From Burkholderia cepacia (GTDB lineage Bacteria > Pseudomonadota > Gammaproteobacteria > Burkholderiales > Burkholderiaceae), in contig NZ_CP073638.1 in the NCBI RefSeq assembly GCF_029962485.1, positions 1,736,001-1,800,000 on the forward strand: a DNA stretch of 64,000 bases, in the 5' to 3' direction. Position numbers and translations under genes: made by a program. The notes under the pieces were generated by a model. It saw only the letters and a list, made by a program, of their open reading frames with translations. It had not been told where the DNA came from and did no database searches. This document shows positions 17,021-24,240 of the stretch, piece after piece; within the stretch, counting starts at the first letter, position 1, and each line of letters starts with the position of its first letter.

Positions 17021-17530
17021 TCAGGCTTCGGCGGCAGGCGTGTCGCCGAGCCACTTGAACATCACGAGGCAGTCGACGAAGCCGAGCCGCGCATGACGGT
17101 ATGCGCGCGGCAGCCGGCCGACGATCTCGAATCCCAGCTTCTGCCACAGCGCGACCGCGACCTCGTTCGTCGCGACCACCGAGTTGAACTGCATCGCGAG
17201 GAAACCGCGCTCGCGTGCGACCTGCTGCGAGTGCTCGCACATCAGTCGCGCGACGCCGCGACCGCGCGCGGCCTCGCTCACCATGTAGCCGCAATTGCTC
17301 ACGTGCTTGCCGGGCCCCGCCGCGTTCGCCTTCAGGTAGTACGAGCCGAGCACCACGCCGTCCTCTTCGGCGATCCACGTGCAGAGCGGTGCGGTGAGCC
17401 ACAGTGCGCGCGCCGCTTCCGGTGTCGGCGCCGGATCGAAAGCGTAGGTTTCCTGAGCAGCGACGATGGCGCGATAGGTCGGCCAGAAGCGCGGGAAATC
17501 GTCCTCGGTCATCGGGCGAATCGTGATCAT
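17021..17530 (-). CDS. GNAT-family N-acetyltransferase
   Basis: This is a 169-residue GCN5-related acetyltransferase. It begins ITIRPMTEDDFPRFW, has the acetyl-CoA loop EAARGRGVARLM, and ends with the WQKLGFEIVGRLPRA element common to the phosphinothricin-acetyltransferase-like subgroup. The acceptor is unknown. It converges on the M29-like gene (20 bp apart) and lies upstream-to-downstream after the AraC gene on the same strand, with a 55-bp gap, so it may be cotranscribed with that regulator. Confidence 0.88.
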   Translation of the reverse strand: MITIRPMTEDDFPRFWPTYRAIVAAQETYAFDPAPTPEAARALWLTAPLCTWIAEEDGVVLGSYYLKANAAGPGKHVSNCGYMVSEAARGRGVARLMCEHSQQVARERGFLAMQFNSVVATNEVAVALWQKLGFEIVGRLPRAYRHARLGFVDCLVMFKWLGDTPAAEA

Positions 17531-17585
17531 GCGGGTTCTCTCGTGATGGGGATGTCAACAGGCAAGCGATCGATCGTACCGCGAT

Positions 17586-18617
17586 TCATTGACGGTCGCT
17601 TTCCCGTTGCGCCGCGCTGCGATACGCGCCCGGCGGCACGCCGTACCAGCGCTTGAATGCCTGCGAAAAACTCGACAGGTCGCTGAAGCCGAGCCGCTCG
17701 GCCACTTCCGCGAGCGACAGCCGCGCATCGCCGAGCAGCGTCTCGGCCATCGCGCCGCGTGCCTGCGCGAGCAACGCGCGAAACGTCGTGCCCTCCTCCT
17801 GCAGCCGGCGCTTGAGCGTGCGCGGGCTCGTGTTCATCAGCCGCGCCATGTCCTCGAGCGAGAACGGCGCGCTCCCTGGCGTCGAGCCCAGGTACTGGCG
17901 CACCATCTCCGACGTGCCCACGCGCGCGCGCCGCGCTTCGACGAGCTGGCCGCACATCTGCTCGCACATCGACACCGTCAGCGGATTCGCGTGCGGCAGC
18001 GGCCGGTCGAGAAACGCGCGGTCGAACGCGAGACTGTTCGCGCGCGCCGAGAACGCCGGCTCGATACCGGCGATGCGCGGCGCGGCAAGCGACGGCGAGC
18101 GCGCGGCCTGCAGCGTGAAACTCGACAACGTGAAATCGCCGCTGGCGATTTCCTGCAGCAGCACGGCCGCGGCCGTCATGTCGCGTTCGACGAGGAACCG
18201 GCTCAGGTCGCCGTCGAGCTCCGGCGCACCGAAGTTGAGTACGCCCGTATCGGGCGCCTCGCGGTACGTGATGACGGTATACGCATACGTGAGCGGCAGG
18301 AAGCGCATCGCCAGCGCGAGCGCGTCGCGCCCGGTCGCGCTCGCGATCAGCCCGTAGCCCCACACGCCGTACGCGGAGAAGTGATAGCGCAGGCCGACCT
18401 CGAACCCGAGGCCCTGCGCACGGCCGAGCGCGCGCAACAGGTTGCCGGTCAGCCGCAGTTCCTGCGCGGCCGTCACCTCGACTTTCGGATCGTCGAGTTG
18501 CGCGTCCGCGAGCCCCGTGCCGGCCAGCAGCGCCTTGTGCGACACGCCGCGTTCGTCGCCGAAATCGACCAGCAGCCGGGCGCTGGCCGGACTCCGGGTG
18601 AAGTCCCAGAAGCTCAT
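17586..18617 (-). CDS. AraC-family regulator with Arabinose_bd-type N-terminal domain
   Basis: This 343-residue regulator has an N-terminal ligand domain of the type found in OruR/ArgR-like and alkane regulators (YHFSAYGVWGYGLIAS, LPLTYAYTVITYREA) and a C-terminal AraC double helix-turn-helix (LMNTSPRTLKRRLQEEGTTF and LGFSDLSSFSQAFKRWYGV). The ATG at 18617 is chosen for its normal MSFWDFTRS start; the ORF extends a further 21 codons upstream without a ribosome site. It is divergent from the GMC dehydrogenase and BVMO-esterase genes, and is therefore the likely activator of that small catabolic operon. Regulators of this class often respond to hydrophobic alcohols, alkanes or fatty compounds. 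Confidence 0.87.
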   Translation of the reverse strand: MSFWDFTRSPASARLLVDFGDERGVSHKALLAGTGLADAQLDDPKVEVTAAQELRLTGNLLRALGRAQGLGFEVGLRYHFSAYGVWGYGLIASATGRDALALAMRFLPLTYAYTVITYREAPDTGVLNFGAPELDGDLSRFLVERDMTAAAVLLQEIASGDFTLSSFTLQAARSPSLAAPRIAGIEPAFSARANSLAFDRAFLDRPLPHANPLTVSMCEQMCGQLVEARRARVGTSEMVRQYLGSTPGSAPFSLEDMARLMNTSPRTLKRRLQEEGTTFRALLAQARGAMAETLLGDARLSLAEVAERLGFSDLSSFSQAFKRWYGVPPGAYRSAAQRESDRQ

Positions 18618-18761
18618 GCGGAGAAACCCTCGAAGCGCCGATTTGGCCCAAATACTAAAACAATTGTCCCCAAGCAGCATTGGTGTTTTCCCATGCGGCC
18701 CGCACCATCGGCGTCATCCAGTCGTCGTCCGAACGACGCCATCGCCCCAGGAGGAGACACC

Positions 18762-18824
18762 ATGCGACCGAGTCGCCCGACCGATCCCGCCGCCTGCGCC
18801 CGCATGGCGGCGCGCGTCGCCTGA
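18762..18824 (+). CDS. Possible 20-residue leader ORF
   Basis: An ATG preceded by an excellent AGGAGGAG opens a 20-codon frame (MRPSRPTDPAACARMAARVA) that stops 32 bases before the GMC dehydrogenase ATG. The ribosome site is stronger than that of many real genes in the window. It may be a translated leader coupled to the operon, or the remnant of a former gene start. Nothing in the peptide itself suggests a function. Confidence 0.35.
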   Translation: MRPSRPTDPAACARMAARVA

Positions 18825-18856
18825 TCCATCGACTACCGAAGAAAGGAGACGATTCC

Positions 18857-20572
18857 ATGAGCAAGACTTTCGACTACATCGTCGTCGGCGGCGGGTCGGG
18901 CGGCTGCGTCGTCGCGGGGCGCCTGACCGAGGACCCGGCCGTGACCGTCTGCGTGCTCGAGGCCGGCGGCCGCGGCGACAGCGCGGTCGTCAACGTGCCG
19001 ACCGGCGCGGTCGCGATGATGCCCACGCGCCTGAACAACTGGGCGTTCGACACGGTGCCGCAGCCGGGGCTCGGCGGGCGCATCGGCTACCAGCCGCGCG
19101 GCAAGGCGCTCGGTGGATCGTCGGCGATCAACGCGATGGTCTATATCCGCGGCCATCGCGTCGACTACGACGGCTGGGCCGCGCTCGGCAACGAAGGCTG
19201 GGCGTACGACGACGTGCTGCCGTACTTCCGCCTGAGCGAGCACAACGAGCGCTTCGACGATGCATGGCACGGCCGCGACGGCCCACTGTGGGTCAGCGAC
19301 CTGCGCACCGGCAACCCGTTCCATGCGCGTTACCTGGAAGCCGCGCAACAGGCCGGCCTGCCGCTCACCGACGATTTCAACGGTGCGCGACAGGAAGGTA
19401 TCGGGATCTACCAGGTCACGCAGAAGCACGGCGAACGCTGGAGCGCGGCGCGCGCGTACCTGCTGCCGCATCTCGGCCGCCGCGACAACCTGACGGTCGA
19501 GACGCACGCGCAGGTACTGCGCATCCTGTTCGACGGCACGCGCGCGATCGGTGTCGAGGTGCGGCAGCACGGCGAAGTCCGCACGCTGCGCGCGCGGCGC
19601 GAAGTCGTGCTCGCGGCCGGCGCGCTGCAGACGCCGCAGTTGCTGATGCTGTCGGGCGTCGGCCCGGGCCGCGAACTCCAGCAGCTCGGCATCGCGGTGC
19701 AGGCCGACCTGCCCGGCGTCGGCCGCAACCTGCAGGATCATCCGGATTTCATCTTCGGCTATCGCACACGCAGCGTCGACACGATGGGCGTGTCCGCGCG
19801 CGGCGGCCTGCGGATGCTGCGCGAGTTCGCGCGCTTTCGCCGCGAACGGCGCGGGATGCTGACGTCGAATTTCGCGGAAGGCGGCGGCTTCCTGAAAACG
19901 CGTGCCGATCTCGCCGCGCCGGACATCCAGCTGCATTTCGTCGTCGCGCTCGTCGACGATCATGCGCGCAAGCTGCACGCCGGCCACGGGCTGTCGTGCC
20001 ACGTGTGCCTGCTGCGGCCGCGCAGCCGCGGCTCGGTCACGCTGAACAGCGCCGATCTGCTCGCGGCGCCGCGCATCGATCCCGCGTTCTTCGACGATCC
20101 GCGCGATGTCGACGACATGGTCGCCGGCTTCCGGATCACGCGCCGGCTGATGGAAGCACCGGCGCTCGCGAGCTGGATCACGCGCGACCTGTTCACCGCG
20201 AACGTGACGACCGACGACGAGATCCGCGACGTGCTGCGGCGACGCACCGACACCGTTTATCACCCGGTCGGCACCTGCCGGATGGGTCACGATGAAATGG
20301 CCGTCGTCGATCCGCAACTGCGCGTGCGCGGCGTGCAGGGGCTGCGCATCGTCGATGCGTCGGTGATGCCGACGCTGATCGGCGGCAACACCAACGCGCC
20401 GACGATCATGATCGCCGAGAAGGCCGTCGACCTGATGCGCGGCGTGCGCCGCGTGCCCGCGCGGCCGCATGCCGAAACCGACGATCCGTCGACGGCGCGC
20501 GACGCCGTTCTTGCCCCCTGCGCCACGCACGATGTCGTCCAGCCCGAGGAAACCCGCCATGCTGTCGCCTGA
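18857..20572 (+). CDS. GMC-family FAD-dependent alcohol dehydrogenase/choline dehydrogenase-like
   Basis: This 571-residue glucose-methanol-choline oxidoreductase has the FAD fingerprint VVGGGSGG (9-16), the GMC signature region GKALGGSSAINAMVYIRG, and the C-terminal catalytic HPVGTCRMG with His469 and GNTNAPTIMIAE with Asn511. The closest general type is AlkJ-like alcohol dehydrogenase, which feeds electrons to the respiratory chain rather than to oxygen. The C-terminal 40 residues are an extra Arg/Pro/Asp-rich tail. AAAGGAGA precedes the ATG. The next gene begins inside this gene, so the two proteins are coupled: this enzyme could supply the ketone or aldehyde used by the Baeyer-Villiger domain downstream. 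Confidence 0.9.
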   Translation: MSKTFDYIVVGGGSGGCVVAGRLTEDPAVTVCVLEAGGRGDSAVVNVPTGAVAMMPTRLNNWAFDTVPQPGLGGRIGYQPRGKALGGSSAINAMVYIRGHRVDYDGWAALGNEGWAYDDVLPYFRLSEHNERFDDAWHGRDGPLWVSDLRTGNPFHARYLEAAQQAGLPLTDDFNGARQEGIGIYQVTQKHGERWSAARAYLLPHLGRRDNLTVETHAQVLRILFDGTRAIGVEVRQHGEVRTLRARREVVLAAGALQTPQLLMLSGVGPGRELQQLGIAVQADLPGVGRNLQDHPDFIFGYRTRSVDTMGVSARGGLRMLREFARFRRERRGMLTSNFAEGGGFLKTRADLAAPDIQLHFVVALVDDHARKLHAGHGLSCHVCLLRPRSRGSVTLNSADLLAAPRIDPAFFDDPRDVDDMVAGFRITRRLMEAPALASWITRDLFTANVTTDDEIRDVLRRRTDTVYHPVGTCRMGHDEMAVVDPQLRVRGVQGLRIVDASVMPTLIGGNTNAPTIMIAEKAVDLMRGVRRVPARPHAETDDPSTARDAVLAPCATHDVVQPEETRHAVA

Positions 20573-23009
20573 TCCCTCCCGTTCCGCCGGCTCCGCCGCG
20601 CCGCTTGCCGCGATCATCATCGGCGCCGGCTTCGCCGGCATCGGCATGGCCGTCGCGCTGCAACGCGCCGGCATCCACGATTTCGTGATCGTCGAACGCT
20701 CGCACGACGTCGGCGGCGTATGGCGCGACAACAGCTACCCGGGCGCCGCGTGCGACGTGCCTTCGCACCTGTACTCGTTCTCGTTCGAACCGAATCCGGC
20801 CTGGTCGCGCGTGTTCGCACCGCAACCGGAAATCCATGCGTACCTGCAGCATTGCGCGCGCAAGTACGGCCTCGCGCGCCACCTGCGCTTCGGCGCCGAA
20901 GTCGAGCACGCGCGCTACGACGAAGCCCACGCGCTGTGGCACGTCACGCTCGCCGACGGCACGACGCTCGGCGCCGCCGTGCTCGTCAGCGGCACCGGCC
21001 AGTTGAGCCGTCCGGCGATGCCCGACCTGCCCGGCATCGACACCTTCCGCGGCCGGGCATTCCACTCCGCGCACTGGGATCACGACTATTCGCTCGCCGG
21101 CAAGCGCGTGGCCGTGGTCGGCACCGGCGCGTCGGCGATCCAGTTCGTGCCTGCGATCGCCGGCAGCGTTCGGCACCTGGCCGTGTTCCAGCGTTCGCCG
21201 GCCTACGTGATACCGCGCCCCGACCGCGCGTATCGCCCATGGGAGCAGGCGCTGTTTCGCCGGATGCCGTGGGCGATGAAACTGCATCGCGCATCGATCT
21301 ACCTGCGCTACGAATCGCGTGCGATCGCGTTCACGCGCCTGCACGGGCTGATGAAAGTCGCGGTCGGCCGGCCGTTCCGCAAGCTGCTTGCGCGCGACGT
21401 GCCGGACCCGGCGCTGCGCGCACGGCTCACGCCCGACTACCCGATCGGCTGCAAGCGGCTCCTGCTGTCGAGCGACTACCTCGCGACGATGAGCCGCGAG
21501 CACGTCGAACTCGTCACGCAACGGATCCGGCGCGTGACCGAGGACGGGATCGAAACCGCCGACGGCGTCCATCATCCGGTCGATGCGATCGTCTACGGCA
21601 CGGGGTTCGCGGCGACCGAGTTCCTGTCGCCGATGCGCATCACGGGCCGCGACGGGCTCGACCTGAACGACGCGTGGCGACGCGGTGCGCAGGCCTATCT
21701 CGGGCTCACCGTGCCCGGCTTCCCGAATTTCTTCATGCTGTACGGCCCGAACACCAACCTCGGTCACAACTCGATCGTCTACATGCTCGAAAGCCAGATC
21801 GCGCACGTGATGCGCTGCGTGCGGGCGATGCGGCGCGACGGCGCGCGCGAGATCGACGTCGACGCGCGCCGCTACCGGCGCTTCAACGCGCACGTGCAGC
21901 AGCGGCTCGCCGGTTCGGTGTGGAGCGGCTGCAAGAGCTGGTACGTCGATGCATCGGGGCACAACAGCACGAACTGGCCGGGCTTCACGCTGACCTACCG
22001 GTGGATCACGCGGTTCACCGGCATGGCTGCGTACCGCTTCACGCGTCCGTTGCCCGAGCCGGCCGCGCCGACGCGCGGCGCGGTGGTCGCACCACCTGCC
22101 GGCGGGCTGGAGGCGCTCGCCGCCGCGTCGCTGCGCGGCTTCCTGCGCGTCGCGTTCCGGCCGCTGATCGGGCCGCCGTTCGGGGCGCGCATGCAGCGCC
22201 GTGTCGTCGCGCTGCTGTCGCCGCTGATGCCCGGCGTGGGCGGCACGCTGCGCTACCGCCTGTCCGCGCACGGCGTGCCGGTCGAAGTCGTCGCGCCGAA
22301 GCGCGGCGATACGGGTGGTGCGATCCTGTATCTGCACGGCGGTGCGTTCTGCCTTGGCGGGCCGCATACGCATCGCGGCGTGACGACGCGGCTCGCGAAC
22401 GATGCGGGCCTGCCGGTGTGGGTGCCCGATTACCGGCTCGCGCCCGAACACCCTAGCCCGGCCGCGCTCGACGATGCGCTGGCCGTGTACGACGCGATGC
22501 GCGCGCAGGGTCATGCGCCGCACCGGATCGTGATCGCCGGCGACTCGGCCGGCGGTGCGCTGGCACTCGCGCTCGCGATCGCGCTACGCGAGCGCGGCGA
22601 CCCGGCCGCCGCCGCGCTGCTGCTGATCTCGCCCGTGACCGACCCCGCGCTCGGCGGTGCGACACTCGCCTCGCGCCGCCACGACGATCCGATGATCCGG
22701 CGCGGCTGGCTCGAACAGGGGCTGCGCTGGTACCACGGCGCCGGCTCGGCCGTCGCGCGCGGCCCGCTCGACACCGACCTGCGCGGCCTGCCCCCGATGC
22801 TGGTCCAGGCCGGCGACCAGGAGGTGCTGCTGTCGGACGCACAGCGGCTGGCCGATCACGCGAGCGCGTGCGGCGTGCCATGCCGGCTGGAGATTCATGC
22901 GGCGCGCTGGCACGTGTTTCATCTGCAGGCGTTTTACTTGCGCTCGGCGCGCGATGCGTTGCGGACGCTGGCGGCGTTTGCGTCGGCACGGGTGGCTGCA
23001 ACGGCATGA
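20559..23009 (+). CDS. Baeyer-Villiger monooxygenase fused to an alpha/beta-hydrolase (esterase)
   Basis: This 816-residue protein joins two enzymes. Residues 15-500 form a class B flavin monooxygenase: FAD motif GAGFAG (22-27), the BVMO fingerprint FRGRAFHSAHW (163-173), and NADPH motif GTGASA (188-193). Residues 560-810 form a hormone-sensitive-lipase-type hydrolase: oxyanion HGGAF (593-597), nucleophile Ser663 in GDSAGG, Asp753 and His785 in WHVFH. A BVMO turns a ketone into an ester and the hydrolase would cleave it at once. GAGGAAA precedes the ATG at 20559, which lies 14 bases inside the GMC gene; earlier in-frame ATGs at 20469 and 20532 are possible. Alternative: the hydrolase half may act on a separate substrate. 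Confidence 0.87.
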   Translation: MLSPDPSRSAGSAAPLAAIIIGAGFAGIGMAVALQRAGIHDFVIVERSHDVGGVWRDNSYPGAACDVPSHLYSFSFEPNPAWSRVFAPQPEIHAYLQHCARKYGLARHLRFGAEVEHARYDEAHALWHVTLADGTTLGAAVLVSGTGQLSRPAMPDLPGIDTFRGRAFHSAHWDHDYSLAGKRVAVVGTGASAIQFVPAIAGSVRHLAVFQRSPAYVIPRPDRAYRPWEQALFRRMPWAMKLHRASIYLRYESRAIAFTRLHGLMKVAVGRPFRKLLARDVPDPALRARLTPDYPIGCKRLLLSSDYLATMSREHVELVTQRIRRVTEDGIETADGVHHPVDAIVYGTGFAATEFLSPMRITGRDGLDLNDAWRRGAQAYLGLTVPGFPNFFMLYGPNTNLGHNSIVYMLESQIAHVMRCVRAMRRDGAREIDVDARRYRRFNAHVQQRLAGSVWSGCKSWYVDASGHNSTNWPGFTLTYRWITRFTGMAAYRFTRPLPEPAAPTRGAVVAPPAGGLEALAAASLRGFLRVAFRPLIGPPFGARMQRRVVALLSPLMPGVGGTLRYRLSAHGVPVEVVAPKRGDTGGAILYLHGGAFCLGGPHTHRGVTTRLANDAGLPVWVPDYRLAPEHPSPAALDDALAVYDAMRAQGHAPHRIVIAGDSAGGALALALAIALRERGDPAAAALLLISPVTDPALGGATLASRRHDDPMIRRGWLEQGLRWYHGAGSAVARGPLDTDLRGLPPMLVQAGDQEVLLSDAQRLADHASACGVPCRLEIHAARWHVFHLQAFYLRSARDALRTLAAFASARVAATA

Positions 23010-23016
23010 TGATCTG

Positions 23017-23056
23017 GCGGCGATACGCGGCGATCGGCGCATCCGCGTATCGCCGC
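23017..23056 (+). terminator. Strong hairpin after the BVMO-esterase gene
   Basis: GCGGCGATACGCGG at 23017-23030 pairs perfectly with CCGCGTATCGCCGC at 23043-23056 around a 12-base loop. It starts eight bases after the stop codon. There is no T-tract directly after it, although a T-rich stretch follows about 45 bases later, so it is a probable transcript-end structure rather than a textbook intrinsic terminator. Confidence 0.5.
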
Positions 23057-23192
23057 GCATCGCTTGCAACGAAGCGACACCGTCTTGCGAAAACCGGCCG
23101 TTTATTTTTTTCCGTCGCGCGCGGCCGTCATGATCTCCGCAAGCCCCGGCGCGCCGCCGGGGCGACAACCACCCCACTCAGGCGGACACATC

Positions 23193-23747
23193 ATGAAAAG
23201 AAGGCACACCCTCAACGCACTCGCACTGCTCTGTTGCGTCGGCATCCAGTGCGCGACGTCGGCGTTCGCCGACGAGCCGAAGAAAGTCGCGTTCGTCGAC
23301 ACGGGCAACACCGGGCGCAGCGTGATGGCCGAAGCGATCGCGGGCCAGTTGATCGCGCAGCGCCATGCGCACATCGCCGTGATCTCGCGCGCGGTCGACG
23401 AGGATCCGTACGACGAAAAACCGGAAGAGAACGGCGTGATCCTGATGAAGCGGCGCGGCATCGACACGTCCGCGCATCGCTCGGTGCAGTTGAACGCAAA
23501 CGACATCAAGCATTCCGACGTGATCCTGACGATGACCGACAAGCACAAGGAGAAGGTGCTCGCGCTCTATCCGTCGGCCGCCGGCAAGGTGTTCACGCTC
23601 GCCGAGTATGCGTCCGGGAAGCACCTCGACGTGCCCGATGCCTGGGGCAAGCCGATGGATTTCTACGAGGCGGTGACCGCGCAGCTCGACACGTACATCC
23701 CGGCCGCGCTCGACAAGGTCGCGACGGCCGCGCCGGCGAAGCAGTAA
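23193..23747 (+). CDS. Exported low-molecular-weight phosphatase-like protein lacking the catalytic Cys
   Basis: This 184-residue protein has a Sec signal peptide (MKRRHTLNALALLCC, cleavage near AFA-DEP at 26/27) and a low-molecular-weight tyrosine phosphatase/arsenate-reductase-like domain. The P-loop normally reads C-x5-R-S; here it is DTGNTGRS, with Asp36 in place of the nucleophilic Cys and Gly41 in place of the second Cys. Arg42 and Ser43 remain. The later ILTMTDKHKEKV and VPDAWGKPMDFYEAV match the family in position. Without the cysteine it cannot form the phospho-enzyme, so a binding or structural role in the periplasm is more likely. It stands alone between two transcription units. 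Confidence 0.78.
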   Translation: MKRRHTLNALALLCCVGIQCATSAFADEPKKVAFVDTGNTGRSVMAEAIAGQLIAQRHAHIAVISRAVDEDPYDEKPEENGVILMKRRGIDTSAHRSVQLNANDIKHSDVILTMTDKHKEKVLALYPSAAGKVFTLAEYASGKHLDVPDAWGKPMDFYEAVTAQLDTYIPAALDKVATAAPAKQ

Positions 23748-23843
23748 CGCACGAAGGCCTGTCGGCTCGCCGGAAGCACGGCGTGCCGGCAGGTCTGCTG
23801 TTCGCGAACGTCCTCCTCGCTCTGGTTCGCCCATCCTTTTATG

Positions 23844-23861
23844 TAGCTTATAAGCTATAAT
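23844..23861 (+). promoter_or_regulatory. Palindrome overlapping a consensus -10 box
   Basis: TAGCTTATAAGCTA at 23844-23857 is a perfect 14-bp palindrome. The perfect -10 hexamer TATAAT (23856-23861) overlaps its right end. It lies 35 bp before the antitoxin-like gene, as expected of an autoregulatory operator. The -35 element is not clear. Confidence 0.65.
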
Positions 23862-23895
23862 TGCGTTCAAGATCGAACTGGAACCGGAGGCAATC

Positions 23896-24225
23896 ATGAC
23901 CAAACTCAAAGGCGCGGTATCGCACCACGACGCGGAAGTTGCCGAACTCGGCGCCGACCGCGAACTCGCAGTGGCCTATCTGCGCGTCGCGATGGAATCG
24001 CTCGACGATCCCGACAATCGTGCGGCCGGCCTGCTCGCGCTGCGCACGGTCGCGGAAGCCTACGGCGGGCTCGGCGCGGTCGCGGCCGAAGCCGGCATCA
24101 GCCGCGAATCGCTGTATCGCACGCTGTCCCCGAACGGCAACCCGACGCTGAAGACCCTGCTCGCGGTGCTCAAGACCGTCGGCCTGCGCCTGTCCGTCGT
24201 CCCCGCGCAGCCCGCGCACGCATGA
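23896..24225 (+). CDS. HigA-type addiction-module antidote protein without an adjacent toxin
   Basis: This 109-residue protein matches the probable-addiction-module antidote family. The central AYLRVAMESLDDPDNRAAGLL and the helix-turn-helix GLGAVAAEAGISRESLYRTLSPNGNP, followed by TLLAVLKTVGLRLSV, are typical. In standard pairs a RelE-like toxin gene precedes it with a few bases or overlap. Here only 148 non-coding bases lie upstream and the next gene downstream is a membrane protein on the other strand, so it is an orphan. GGAGG precedes the ATG. The palindrome over the -10 box suggests that it still represses its own promoter. Confidence 0.82.
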   Translation: MTKLKGAVSHHDAEVAELGADRELAVAYLRVAMESLDDPDNRAAGLLALRTVAEAYGGLGAVAAEAGISRESLYRTLSPNGNPTLKTLLAVLKTVGLRLSVVPAQPAHA

Positions 24226-24240
24226 GCGCCCCCTTCCCGC

